DNA from: Anaerolineales bacterium
GTDB lineage: Bacteria; Chloroflexota; Anaerolineae; 4572-78; J111
Assembly (NCBI GenBank): GCA_020634855.1
Contig: JACKAU010000002.1
Span: 806,001-870,000, forward strand
Direction of reading: 5' to 3'
Length of the DNA: 64,000 bases
The notes below the pieces were generated by a model. The model was not told the origin of the DNA and did no database searches. It worked only from the letters and a program-made list of their open reading frames with translations. Below, one piece after another: positions 1 to 8,401 of the stretch. Position numbers and translations under genes: made by a program. Every line of letters starts with the position of its first letter. Within the stretch, counting starts at the first letter, position 1.

Positions 1-1
1 C

Positions 2-283
2 GGCTTCGACACCAGTTACACAGTCTTCACCCATGCGCTCGATGCCGATGATACCGTGGTCATCAACGCCGATCACCTCCCCCCCAAACCGACCACCGGC
101 TGGGTGCCTAACGAAATTATCATCGACCCGATCACCTTGACCATTCCGGCCGATCTACCGCCGGGGACCTATCCGATTGAGGTGGGTCTGTATGATGCGG
201 CCGATCCCGCTTTTAGCCGGCTGCCATTAACTGGCGGCGACAGCCGGCTTATCTTACCCCAACCAATAATAGTAGCAAAGTAG
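2..283 (+). CDS. C-terminal end of a membrane glycosyltransferase-like protein (partial)
   Basis: The reading frame is open from the left edge to a stop at 281-283, so only about 93 C-terminal residues are visible. The segment contains phrases such as TTGWVPNEII, LPPGTYPIEVGLYD and RLPL, ending in a short beta-rich stretch. I recognise this wording from the extracytoplasmic C-terminal domain of large multi-membrane-span glycosyltransferase-family-39-like proteins of Chloroflexota, but the catalytic membrane part lies outside the window. The internal ATG at 56 is not the start because the frame continues upstream with similar coding character. The function is inferred from the tail only. Confidence 0.5.
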   Translation, partial: GFDTSYTVFTHALDADDTVVINADHLPPKPTTGWVPNEIIIDPITLTIPADLPPGTYPIEVGLYDAADPAFSRLPLTGGDSRLILPQPIIVAK

Positions 284-324
284 AAAGCGCTGCCACTCTA
301 TTAACTTCAGAATTTGCCTAAACA

Positions 325-391
325 GACAGGATTAACACGATTTGAAGGATGAAAAACAAGTAAAAATCTTCTAAATCTGGTAAATCCTGTC
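325..391. repeat. Dispersed imperfect palindrome (gacaggatt family)
   Basis: The left arm, starting gacaggattaacacgattt, is closely matched by the reverse complement of the right arm, ending aaatcctgtc. A related copy lies at 32483-32553, and looser relatives with cacggat cores lie at 49328-49400 and 54397-54494. No gene is seen in 284-510. The rest of that gap holds a G-run (near 450) and C-run (near 470) that could pair as a hairpin. Confidence 0.6.
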
Positions 392-510
392 TAATTATCG
401 AACTCAGCATTCCACGATGCAAGGCATCGTTCTTACAGTAAGAAAAAGGGGGGCATGGGGGGCGCTACCCCCCGGCCTACGGCGTTTTCCTTAGCAGGTC
501 AATAGGTTGG

Positions 511-1821
511 TTATCCCCACCGCCAAATCGACAAAGCAGCCAGGAAACGCCACAGCGCGATGAGCAACAGCGCCGTCGAGATACCGATCGCGTTAGCCAA
601 CAATGGCCCGGCTAGTGAAGCCAGTAAAATCGCGCCGTTGAAAGCCAAGTTATACCAAGCCAAACAAGCCGGCCGGTCATCGTGCGACGCGCGATCAAGC
701 ACGTAATTACCCAAAGCGCCGTTAACCAATCCCCAAGCCAACCCGCCTACCACTGACGCCACGTAATAGCCACCTACCCCGTGACTGAGCGCGAGCAGGG
801 CCGGGTAGCCACTTAATAATATCACACCGATTGCCATCACACGCTGATTGGTCAGCTTATCAACCAGGATGGCCAGTTGAGTTGAGCCAAGCAGCACCAT
901 AATATAGAAAATAACCGTTCCCAGACTAATCTCAAAATCGGTCAGGTGCAGTTTATCCACATAATAAATAGGAAAGAGGGGAATGGCTAAATATTGGGCC
1001 AGGTGAAAAGCAAACAACACCATGACAATTGGACCGAAAGGTCCGGCCAAAATATCAATCCGTAGTAAGCGCTGAGTCCCCTGGATCAGATACCTCAACC
1101 CCACCGAGGCCCGAGAGCCGTCGCCCAAAGTACGAATAGAACCGGGACGAGCAAAATCCCCAATGGCCCGGTCGGTTGGCGACTGAATTTTACTGCCCGG
1201 CAGCGGCCGCACAAACCACAGATGAAAACTGCTCAGCGCCGCCCCCAAAAAACCTAAAGCAAACACCACCTGATAGCCAAGCGGAAACGGTAGATAGTTG
1301 AGGATAAGACCACACAGAAGTGAGGTTAAAATCAGCGAAACCGCCAGCAGCGCATTGCGAATGCCGGCGACATGGCCGCGCCATTCCAGGGGAACCGCCT
1401 CGGCAAAGAGGGCGTTAAAACCCACGGCCAATGCGGTTCCGGGAATGCTCATGAGCAAGGTTAAGCCAATCAGCATCCATATTTGACCCTGAGGCAATAA
1501 GAAGATGGGTAAGAATGCCCACAACAGATAAAACATACGGTTAAAAACCGACGTCCAAAAAACGGCCTTACCCAGTGCTCTTCCTTCAAGCCAGCGGCCG
1601 GCAGGCAGGGTAAAGGCCAGGTTGACCATCGCCGGGCCGGCGGTAATGAGGCCCAACTGAAGGGGCGTCGCTCCCAGCCGGGCCGCGTAAACGGCCACAA
1701 AAGCGATGGCGCTGCCGTTGAGCAGGCCAAACCAGGCGATATCAAGATATAGATGGTGAAAGTTGGTATGGTATTGACGAGGTACAGCGCGAGCTGATCG
1801 AAATGTAAGTGCTTGTTTCAT
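511..1821 (-). CDS. MFS transporter
   Basis: The 436-residue protein is hydrophobic throughout, with about twelve membrane-spanning stretches and a longer polar loop near residues 205-240, as expected for the central loop of the major facilitator superfamily. A basic loop, PLEWRGHVAGIRNAL, lies in the N-terminal half at the place where MFS proteins carry conserved charged loops. It would act in the inner membrane, but the substrate cannot be told from the sequence. The start is the ATG at 1821, six bases after the stop of the upstream SLC13-like gene, so the two are probably co-transcribed on the minus strand. Confidence 0.75.
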   Translation of the reverse strand: MKQALTFRSARAVPRQYHTNFHHLYLDIAWFGLLNGSAIAFVAVYAARLGATPLQLGLITAGPAMVNLAFTLPAGRWLEGRALGKAVFWTSVFNRMFYLLWAFLPIFLLPQGQIWMLIGLTLLMSIPGTALAVGFNALFAEAVPLEWRGHVAGIRNALLAVSLILTSLLCGLILNYLPFPLGYQVVFALGFLGAALSSFHLWFVRPLPGSKIQSPTDRAIGDFARPGSIRTLGDGSRASVGLRYLIQGTQRLLRIDILAGPFGPIVMVLFAFHLAQYLAIPLFPIYYVDKLHLTDFEISLGTVIFYIMVLLGSTQLAILVDKLTNQRVMAIGVILLSGYPALLALSHGVGGYYVASVVGGLAWGLVNGALGNYVLDRASHDDRPACLAWYNLAFNGAILLASLAGPLLANAIGISTALLLIALWRFLAALSIWRWG

Positions 1822-1827
1822 AACTTA

Positions 1828-2817
1828 TTAAAGACCCCAGAGCAGATAGATATAGATCGGCGTAACCAGCGCTAACAATAAGTTTAGCGGCAGGCCCACC
1901 CGAGTAAAATCCAAAAATTTGTAACCGCCCGGCCCGTAAATCATCGTGTTGGTTTGGTAGCCGACCGGGGTAGAAAAACTGGTCGAGGCGGCAAACATAA
2001 TCGCCAAAATGAACGCGCGCGCATCCAGGCCCAGTAGCTGCGCCGTCGCGACCCCGACCGGGACCATCACCACCACCGTGGCGTTGTTGGAGATAAGTTC
2101 GGTCATCGTCATCGTCATCAAATAAAAAATCGCAAGGACGACCAGCGGCGGCACGTAAGCCGCTGAGCCGGCAGCGAGTTGGGCCAGATATTGCGCGCCG
2201 CCGGTATTTTCTAAAGCCAGCCCCAGTGGAATAACTCCGGCCAGGAGAAAAATTACATCCAGCCGGATCGAATCATGCAGTTCATTCATGGTCAGACAAC
2301 CGGTCAAAACAACCAATACACAGCCGATGATCGACGTGACCAGGATCGGCTGGCCCAATACGGCCAAAATCACCACACCGGCGATAATGGCCAGCGCAAT
2401 AGGCGCTTTTTCGGTTCGAAAAGACTCCAACTGCATCTCCTCGGTCACAATCAAGCCGGGTTCGCGTTTGATCTGAGCCAGCGCGTCCTTGGCGCCGCGC
2501 AGCAGCAAGGTGTCGCCAAAGCTCAGCGTTATCTGGCTCAAGCGCTCCTGAATTAACTCTTCGTGCTTCTGCAAGGCAATAACCACGCAATTATATCGTT
2601 GGCGAAAGTTGGTTGTTTCCAGCGTGCCCCCGATGAGATCCGAGTTACGCCCGATGACAACCTCAATTAAGGCCATTTCTTTGTTTTCCAGTTTGCCCCA
2701 GTTCTTATGACGATCCGACTCAAGCTCTAGCCCTTCGATCTCTTTCATATCAAGCAGTTGCTTGGTATTGGCTTTGACAAACAGAATATCACACGCTTGA
2801 ATGGTTTCAACGCCCAA
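1828..2817 (-). CDS. SLC13-family permease, C-terminal part (frameshifted gene)
   Basis: This frame continues the protein begun at 3611. It supplies the second half of the paired TrkA-C-like cytoplasmic regions (residues about 1-115, with GRNSDLIGGTLETTNFRQRY and LSFGDTLLLRGAKDAL) followed by the second hydrophobic half, including PVGYQTNTMIYGPGGY, a signature of DASS/SLC13 anion permeases (sodium-coupled sulfate or dicarboxylate uptake). The TTG at 2817 is unlikely to be a real start: homology-like sequence (RRLTHPLGVE) continues upstream in this frame to the point where the other frame stops. Joining the two frames gives about 595 residues, the normal length for this family. Confidence 0.7.
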   Translation of the reverse strand: MGVETIQACDILFVKANTKQLLDMKEIEGLELESDRHKNWGKLENKEMALIEVVIGRNSDLIGGTLETTNFRQRYNCVVIALQKHEELIQERLSQITLSFGDTLLLRGAKDALAQIKREPGLIVTEEMQLESFRTEKAPIALAIIAGVVILAVLGQPILVTSIIGCVLVVLTGCLTMNELHDSIRLDVIFLLAGVIPLGLALENTGGAQYLAQLAAGSAAYVPPLVVLAIFYLMTMTMTELISNNATVVVMVPVGVATAQLLGLDARAFILAIMFAASTSFSTPVGYQTNTMIYGPGGYKFLDFTRVGLPLNLLLALVTPIYIYLLWGL

Positions 2818-2825
2818 AGGGTGGG

Positions 2826-3611
2826 TCAGCCGCCGCCGTCTCTGATGATTTCCAACACGCTTACATCGAACTGCTCCCGCAATTGGCTTTCTAGAATGGT
2901 TTGATTGACCAAGGGGGAGTTAGGTAAAACCACAACTTCCGTCAAATAAGATTTGAGCTGGTAGGTTTCGACCATTTCTGCCTCAGTCCGGCGATCAGGC
3001 AGAAGGCGGTGGCCGACCAGCAGCAAGTACAGCGTCCCAGTGGCAAAGACCAGAATGCCGATGGTGGAAAATTCAAATATCGAGAAAGCCGGATACCCTT
3101 GCTTGACCGTCAGCGAACTGGCTAAAATATTGGTCGATGTCCCAATGAGCGTCATGACCCCGGCCAACTGCGCAAAAAAAGACAAAGGGATTAACAATTT
3201 TGAGGGCGCTTGCCGATGTTCACGAGCCAGGGAAATGACCATCGGCATGAGAATAGCCACCGCCGCCGTGTTATTGATAAACGCCGATAAAGGCCCCACA
3301 ATCAACATTATGACAAAAAGCTGCCTGACGATGGCTCCCCCAGCAAACGGGATGACCCGCTGGCCGACCAGGTTAACGACCCCGGTGCGTTCGATGGCCC
3401 CGCTTAAGATGAACATTGCCAACACGGTGATCGTCGCCGTGTTGCTAAAGCCGGAGATAGCTTCTTCGGGGGTGACGTTCAGCACCGGCCCCAGGGCCAA
3501 GACAACAGCCAGAATCCCCAAAGCGACAAAATCTATGGGAAACCGGTCGAGCATAAAGACGATCAGCGCTCCAACGAGAAGGGCAAAGGCCAGAAAAATC
3601 TCAAATGTCAT
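2826..3611 (-). CDS. SLC13-family permease, N-terminal part (frameshifted gene)
   Basis: These 261 residues hold the first hydrophobic half of a DASS/SLC13-type permease, with FINNTAAVAILMP and LIGTSTNILAS as typical family motifs, then the first TrkA-C-like domain (ending VSVLEIIRDGGG). The frame stops at 2826-2828 in a GGC-repeat stretch. The downstream frame continues the same protein, needing one extra base: a lost C would turn the reading D-G-G-G-stop into D-G-R-R-L-T. This suggests a one-base deletion in the cell or in the assembly. The start ATG at 3611 has an AAGGGA-like site just upstream. Solute specificity is unknown. Confidence 0.75.
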   Translation of the reverse strand: MTFEIFLAFALLVGALIVFMLDRFPIDFVALGILAVVLALGPVLNVTPEEAISGFSNTATITVLAMFILSGAIERTGVVNLVGQRVIPFAGGAIVRQLFVIMLIVGPLSAFINNTAAVAILMPMVISLAREHRQAPSKLLIPLSFFAQLAGVMTLIGTSTNILASSLTVKQGYPAFSIFEFSTIGILVFATGTLYLLLVGHRLLPDRRTEAEMVETYQLKSYLTEVVVLPNSPLVNQTILESQLREQFDVSVLEIIRDGGG

Positions 3612-3655
3612 GGGTATCCCTTTCTAAGATTGACGCAGCGGGGTGATAAAGAAAA

Positions 3656-3692
3656 CTGGTAGTAACGGCACGGCTATAACCGTTACTACCAG
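3656..3692. repeat. Palindromic repeat (gtagtaacgg family)
   Basis: Thirteen-base perfect arms, ctggtagtaacgg and ccgttactaccag, flank a short loop. A T-run follows on the plus strand (cttttt), so the element could also terminate transcription. Related palindromes with gtagtaa/ttactac arms occur at 6227-6280 and 42731-42758, always between genes. Confidence 0.7.
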
Positions 3693-3724
3693 CTTTTTCA
3701 ATCTGCTTATTTAAACCAGCGGGA

Positions 3725-4273
3725 TCAGCTTAGGTTATTTAGTTTGTGATATCCGTTTAAGTGAACAACGTTGTGAAGTCGATCGATGCGCCGCTGCAAG
3801 TAGGGTGAAAAATGACCGGCATACTTGGCCTGTAAATCCGGAAGGGACCAGTCGCTGCCGGTGATGCGACCGCGACAACTGGATACGCCGCAGCGGCAGT
3901 CGAACTCATCGTAAGGGCTGCCGTCTGAGGTCGCATAATCATAACAGATTTCTTCGCCGGGTGCGATGTCGCGCAGGGCCACCAAAACAACCTGGCCATT
4001 CAGACCGGCGTTGGGCTGGCATGAATGATTAACCCAGTCGGCCGGTCCCACAAGGGTCGTTACCAAATACAAATCCTCTTCAATCTGAAGGGTATACCGA
4101 CGGATGTCCGGCGGAAGCTGGCCGAGTTTGTCACCCGGAATCACTTCGCCGCCCCAGACCACCAAAGTTTCCTGCGCCAAAATTGGTCGGCGCGCATACA
4201 CGCCATGACTGCCGTCGGCCCGGCCGCGTCCTTCCAATTTTGGCGACAAGTAGCATGTCGGTTCGTCTAACAC
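3725..4273 (-). CDS. SET-domain protein methyltransferase
   Basis: The 182-residue protein has the SET signature NHSCQPN (residues 82-88), the catalytic GEEICYDYA block (about 106-114) and a post-SET cysteine cluster CRCG...C (126, 128, 133) that normally holds zinc with a cysteine from the SET core. In this family the enzyme transfers a methyl group from S-adenosylmethionine to a lysine of a protein. Bacterial members are usually small and stand-alone like this one. Its target is unknown. It lies 8 bp downstream of another SAM-dependent methyltransferase on the same strand, so the two are likely one transcript. Confidence 0.8.
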   Translation of the reverse strand: MLDEPTCYLSPKLEGRGRADGSHGVYARRPILAQETLVVWGGEVIPGDKLGQLPPDIRRYTLQIEEDLYLVTTLVGPADWVNHSCQPNAGLNGQVVLVALRDIAPGEEICYDYATSDGSPYDEFDCRCGVSSCRGRITGSDWSLPDLQAKYAGHFSPYLQRRIDRLHNVVHLNGYHKLNNLS

Positions 4274-4281
4274 TTTAGTCT

Positions 4282-5067
4282 TTACCTCACTTTCTGCATG
4301 ATTGCAATAAGTCTCCGCGATGCCGGAGAGTTGTCTAAGGGTTGATTAAGATCAAAATCGCCATACCAACCAACTGCCTGGAACATACCACTACGCTCAG
4401 CCAGCAAGGCGAGTTCCTGAGGCAGTAGCAAGCGCTCGTAAGCGGTATCACTAATAACTTGTTGGCGACCATTTTCAGAGACGCGCATCTCGATATTGAC
4501 TTGGGCCACAGCTGAAACCAGATCAAAAGTTGGCATATTGGTGGCCCAGACCACATCAACAACCGTCTCGTTACGACAGCCGTTATAAACAAATGTGCCG
4601 TAATCCTGAAATGAACAGTCGCGGGGATGGGTGACATCGATCAAAAACAGACCATTCTCAGTAAGGTTGGCAGCCACTGCCTGAAAATGCTGAATCAGAT
4701 CGATGTTGGTCAGCAGCGCATCAATACCATCAAACATAGAAATGGCCATATCAACCGGCTCCTCCAGTTCGAAACGGCGCATATCCTGGGCGATCCATTG
4801 GATGGTCACATTTTCCAGAGCCGCTTGTTCTTGAGCAAAAACCAGCATTTCCGGGCGCAAATCTAACCCAACGGCCCGTATTCCCCGCTTAGCAAATTCA
4901 CGGGCGTGATATCCCGGCCCGCAGGCAATATCGAGGGTCGAATGCAGATCGGCCCCGGTCTGCCTGTGGTAGAGGGCTACCATGAAATCAACTTCACGGC
5001 TGACATCGCGATTGAAGGCGATGTCATAGTATACGGCTTTCTGATAGACCTGGTTATATTCAGCCAC
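4282..5067 (-). CDS. Class I SAM-dependent methyltransferase
   Basis: The 261-residue protein shows Rossmann-fold methyltransferase motif I, LDIACGPGYH (residues about 45-54), an acidic end of strand 2 (VGLDLRPE) and a motif IV-like stretch, DMAISMFDGIDAL. The C-terminal half, with a beta-rich block around VNIEMRVSENGRQQVI, resembles small-molecule methyltransferases of the type annotated only as class I. The start is a GTG at 5067 with a GGGAGG ribosome site five bases upstream. The substrate is not predictable. It is followed closely by the SET-domain gene. Confidence 0.8.
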   Translation of the reverse strand: MAEYNQVYQKAVYYDIAFNRDVSREVDFMVALYHRQTGADLHSTLDIACGPGYHAREFAKRGIRAVGLDLRPEMLVFAQEQAALENVTIQWIAQDMRRFELEEPVDMAISMFDGIDALLTNIDLIQHFQAVAANLTENGLFLIDVTHPRDCSFQDYGTFVYNGCRNETVVDVVWATNMPTFDLVSAVAQVNIEMRVSENGRQQVISDTAYERLLLPQELALLAERSGMFQAVGWYGDFDLNQPLDNSPASRRLIAIMQKVR

Positions 5068-5115
5068 AAAACCTCCCCCAATTTATTAAAAATTTATGTT
5101 GTAACTGGAGCGTTA

Positions 5116-5718
5116 TTACAACGCCTTTAAATCTTGACGTGGAGCCAAGATGTATACCTGCTGGTCGTTCATACGATCAATTAAATGGATGGGGACAATG
5201 AACCGGCGGCCGAGAACACCCCAACGGACAATTAGGCTATTCACTCTATGGCTGTCAGTATCAATCGCCAGACCATCGATTTGGCCAACAGGTTCAGTCA
5301 CGTAATAGACGCGAGTACCCTGGCCGATGACCGCTAGGTTAGCCCCAACCCCGGTGTGAAAGTATTGGACCGTATCGGGTGGGGTTGGCGTCCAAGCCAC
5401 GCCGGCCACTGAATTCCAACGCGCCGACTCGTTACTGTAATGTTGAATGCGGGCATCTCGATCGGGCAAGGGGGCCAGCACTTTTTCTTCCCGATATTCC
5501 GGGTAATTGACTAAGGCTTGACTGCTCAGCGACAAATGAATACCATTGTCATCAATTTGTTTGACAGCAGTAACGGGAATCGCTCGAACTTTTTTTTGTA
5601 AAAAGCCTTTGTCGATAATTAAATCGGTCAGTTGATAAGTTTTAGGATCGACCGCTATTTTGATTAACTTACCGATCTGACCATCGGTGCAAAACACCTT
5701 CTGATTAACGCGATACAT
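5116..5718 (-). CDS. PRC-barrel domain protein
   Basis: The protein of 200 residues has two PRC-barrel-like units: residues 1-80 (VFCTDGQIGKLIKIAVDP, LTDLIIDKGF, RAIPVTAVK) and residues about 125-190 (VGQIDGLAIDTDSHRVNSL, RRFIVPIHLI). PRC-barrels occur in ribosome-maturation factors and in photosynthetic reaction-centre subunits; in stand-alone form they are often stress-related or RNA-linked, with no fixed function. The frame is open upstream to 5904, but the ATG at 5718 is chosen because an AAAGGAGCG site precedes it and the extension is AT-rich with no family similarity. Confidence 0.7.
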   Translation of the reverse strand: MYRVNQKVFCTDGQIGKLIKIAVDPKTYQLTDLIIDKGFLQKKVRAIPVTAVKQIDDNGIHLSLSSQALVNYPEYREEKVLAPLPDRDARIQHYSNESARWNSVAGVAWTPTPPDTVQYFHTGVGANLAVIGQGTRVYYVTEPVGQIDGLAIDTDSHRVNSLIVRWGVLGRRFIVPIHLIDRMNDQQVYILAPRQDLKAL

Positions 5719-5960
5719 TTTTCGCTCCTTTCGTAGGAAGAAGTTTAATATTTGTTCTAATGGGGAGCGCAATTCACATTGTGCCGCTTTTAAGCATAGA
5801 AGTCCGGTGTTGTAAAAATGTATAAAAAAGCTACGAAAAGAGTTTAAAATAGAACGTGTATGTATAATTTTTGGGGTATATTTATTGTCAGTAAACGACA
5901 GCATCCTGAGTAGGCCGAGCCTGATGAGGCCGTATCAAAGGGGTCATTAAGGAGAAAATG

Positions 5961-6179
5961 ATGGATCACCCGTTACCGCCGGCTGATAACGTTGAATATT
6001 TTGAGGAAGTGACTTATCAAGGAAAAACGATAAAAGTCGGAGACACCGTGATTGTCTCGCAGACCGGGCAGCAAAAAGCCGTCGTGGTCAGCCGCATTAC
6101 CAAGAAACAAAATCATTACTGGGTTGGCTATGATGGGGATAAAGGTATTTGCCCCTGGCCGTTAGTGAGGGTTAAATAG
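5961..6179 (+). CDS. Small hypothetical protein, SH3-like
   Basis: A 72-residue soluble protein, not recognised as a named family. Short beta strands dominate: VTYQGKTIKVGDTVIV, KAVVVSRITKK and HYWVGYDGDKG, a pattern like small SH3 or Tudor-like barrels. Two adjacent ATG codons (5958, 5961) exist; the second is preferred because AAGGAG then lies six bases upstream. It is divergent from the PRC-barrel gene. Confidence 0.55.
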   Translation: MDHPLPPADNVEYFEEVTYQGKTIKVGDTVIVSQTGQQKAVVVSRITKKQNHYWVGYDGDKGICPWPLVRVK

Positions 6180-6226
6180 TTAGCCAGGCTCAAATGAGAC
6201 GATCCCGATAATAAAAATCGTACTTT

Positions 6227-6280
6227 GGTTCGTAGTAAACCTTTAGGGCTGAGGTATCGCTAAAGCGATTACTACGAACC
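6227..6280. repeat. Palindromic repeat (gtagtaa family)
   Basis: Twelve-base perfect arms, ggttcgtagtaa (6227-6238) and ttactacgaacc (6269-6280), surround a loop that itself contains tatcgctaaagcgat. It belongs with the elements at 3656-3692 and 42731-42758. The minus-strand open frame at 6190-6459 runs through this repeat and is not a gene. Confidence 0.7.
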
Positions 6281-6292
6281 TTTATTTTCACC

Positions 6293-6326
6293 GGAGCCTC
6301 AAGATCAAAGCAAGCTTTGAGGCTCC
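6293..6326. repeat. Palindromic repeat (ggagc...gctcc family)
   Basis: Ten-base perfect arms, ggagcctcaa and ttgaggctcc, enclose gatcaaagcaagct. The related element at 20555-20612 shares the ggagcg/cgctcc ends and the caaagcaagcttt core. It lies just downstream of the adenylate kinase gene and could form its transcript end. Confidence 0.65.
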
Positions 6327-6349
6327 AATCCTTTACTTGCCCGGAAGAA

Positions 6350-7777
6350 TTACTCAATCGAAGCGTGATTAAGGATGCGATCTTTTTCTTCAATAAGACG
6401 AATGGCGTCCATAATACGCTGGGTGATGTCAGAGACATCGCCCTCGCCTTCAATTTCATATAGGAGGCCCAACGCCCGATAGTATGAAATCAACGGGGCG
6501 GTCTGCCCGTAATAGGTGCGTAACCGAGCGCGAATGGTTGCCGGCTCGTCGTCGTCTCGACGGCGAAGTGGGCCGCCGCAGTGGTCGCAGATGCCTTCTT
6601 TGGCCGGTGGATTGTACATGGTGTGAAACGGGGTTTGACAATCTTGACAAGTGACCCGGCCCGATAACCGCTTAACAATCTCGGCATCGGACACGTTGAT
6701 GTAAAGGATGCCACTCAGCCGGCGCTGCATGCCGGTCATCATATCGGTTAAGGCTTCGGCCTGGCCGATGGTGCGGGGGAAACCGTCCAGAATAAATCCC
6801 TTCTGCACATCCGACTGACTGAGTCGCTCTCGAACCATTCCCTCGGTGACATCGTCCGGAACCAACTCACCTCGCTCGATGTAGGATTTAGCCAATTGAC
6901 CCAAGGGGGTGTTATTTTTAAAGTGTGCGCGAAACAACTCGCCGGTGGAGACATGCGAGAGGGCCAAGGCTTTGCTTAACTTTTCAGCTTGAGTGCCTTT
7001 GCCGGAACCTGGCCCGCCTAACAACACCAAATCCAGGCTATAGGTGGCTTCGGCTTGGCTGAGTACTTCACTCTGATCTTTAAGCGCCTGAATGCGCTCC
7101 ACTTCCTCCAGAGTGGCCGGTCGGGTTTCGGTGCGCTCAACGGCCTGAAGCAAATTGACGAGGCGCTGGTTGACCTGGCCGATTGATCCCTCACCGTTGA
7201 CGATGGCCAGTTGGCCGGTTTTGTAATAATACTCGACCAGTGGGTCGGCCAGGCGATGGAAATCTTTAAGGCGAGCTTTGACAATTTCCGGCTTATCATC
7301 CTCACGCCGGTAACTTTCGCGGCTGCCGCAAACCGTGCATATGGTAAACGGATTATTAATTTCGTGGTAGGGCGTATAACATCGACGGCAAATGATCCGG
7401 CCTTGCAAGCGTTCTCTGACCTCGGCGTCAGTGACATCTAAATAGATGACGACATCTAAGGTGTGGCCTAATTCGCTTAACAGCTCATCTAAAATTTTGG
7501 CTTGATATTCGGTGCGGGGAAAGCCGTCGAAAATCACCCCATCGGCGTAATCCCAATTCAATAGTTTCGCCTTTATCATCGCGTCGACCACTTCGTCGCG
7601 AACTAATTGGCCCTGATCTAGGTACTTCTTGACCATTTTGCCCAGCGTTGTTGGCTCTGCTGTTCCGGCCCGGATCATATCTCCGATAGAGATCTGCTCG
7701 AAACCATAGGTGGGTATCAACCGGCTGGTTTGAGTACCCTTGCCTGCGCCTGAAGGACCAATTAAGACAACGTTCAT
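6350..7777 (-). CDS. adk: Tandem adenylate kinase (two complete domains fused)
   Basis: The 475-residue protein contains two full adenylate kinases, about twice the usual length of roughly 215. Domain 1 (about 1-215) has P-loop GPSGAGKGTQ, FDGFPRT and a zinc-type lid with CRRC and CTVC. Domain 2 (about 247-465) has GGPGSGKGTQ, LDGFPRT and lid cysteines CQDC and CDHC. Both keep the lid arginines (RREDDKPE, RRRDDDEP), so both are probably active in the reaction ATP + AMP = 2 ADP. A charged linker (ATLEEVERIQALKDQ) joins them. The start ATG at 7777 has an AAGGAG site. Confidence 0.9.
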   Translation of the reverse strand: MNVVLIGPSGAGKGTQTSRLIPTYGFEQISIGDMIRAGTAEPTTLGKMVKKYLDQGQLVRDEVVDAMIKAKLLNWDYADGVIFDGFPRTEYQAKILDELLSELGHTLDVVIYLDVTDAEVRERLQGRIICRRCYTPYHEINNPFTICTVCGSRESYRREDDKPEIVKARLKDFHRLADPLVEYYYKTGQLAIVNGEGSIGQVNQRLVNLLQAVERTETRPATLEEVERIQALKDQSEVLSQAEATYSLDLVLLGGPGSGKGTQAEKLSKALALSHVSTGELFRAHFKNNTPLGQLAKSYIERGELVPDDVTEGMVRERLSQSDVQKGFILDGFPRTIGQAEALTDMMTGMQRRLSGILYINVSDAEIVKRLSGRVTCQDCQTPFHTMYNPPAKEGICDHCGGPLRRRDDDEPATIRARLRTYYGQTAPLISYYRALGLLYEIEGEGDVSDITQRIMDAIRLIEEKDRILNHASIE

Positions 7778-7962
7778 AAACTATCTCCTTGGGTAAAAAT
7801 ATTTTTTTGATTTGACCTGGACTTTAAATACAAAATCCGCCTTGATCTATTTTGGATATTCAAGCGGATATATTAAAAATCGGTTAATCAATTAAATTTT
7901 TCGCCATCGAAAAATATCAGAGATCCTCGAATCGTGGTTATGTTTTGTTACGACATTAAGGC

Positions 7963-8310
7963 TTAATTGCCGGTATCTGCCTCAGGGGTTGTATCAGACT
8001 CAGCCGCCGGCGCCTCTCCAGTGGAGACGTCACTATTATCCGGCGAGCTGCTTTCCTCGGTGGCAGATTCTTCATTTAAAGGAGGTGGGGTCGAGAGAGT
8101 CGTTTGAGTATCGCTTTGCGGGGCGGGAGCGGGCGTGGAAGAACCAATGATAAAACTTGCGGCCAAACTGATAATAATCAGTGCGCTAAATATGTAAATC
8201 AAAATTTGCTGCCGGGACAGTTTTCGCTTTTTACCGGACACTTCAGCTTTTGATGGCGGCGGACCTGACGGTTTGGTTCCTTTTTTCTTTCGCTTTTTTG
8301 AGACGGGCAT
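7963..8310 (-). CDS. Single-span membrane protein with basic N-terminus
   Basis: Hypothetical 115-residue protein. Residues 1-35 are very rich in lysine and arginine (KKRKKKGTK, GKKRKLSRQQ), residues about 36-56 form one membrane span (ILIYIFSALIIISLAASFII), and the remainder is a Ser/Thr/Pro/Glu-rich tail without secondary-structure signals. By the positive-inside rule the tail would lie outside. Many Chloroflexota genomes carry such small anchored proteins without known role. The 185 bp upstream, to the adk start, are AT-rich and hold no gene. Confidence 0.55.
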   Translation of the reverse strand: MPVSKKRKKKGTKPSGPPPSKAEVSGKKRKLSRQQILIYIFSALIIISLAASFIIGSSTPAPAPQSDTQTTLSTPPPLNEESATEESSSPDNSDVSTGEAPAAESDTTPEADTGN

Positions 8311-8401
8311 AAAATTATCCTAACCTTCAACTTAAAGATACGTGTGAAATTATACTCAAAGCCTCCGGTTTGGCAAAGGGTTTTTCAAGGTTTAATAAAA
8401 T

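Noticed and set aside
5904..5960. Hammerhead-ribozyme-like CTGATGAG sequence near 5928
   Set aside because: The second core element (GAAA in the proper place) and flanking stems cannot be formed; ggcc/ggcc only makes a small hairpin.
6190..6459. 89-residue minus-strand frame after adk
   Set aside because: It overlaps the end of adk and two palindromic repeats.
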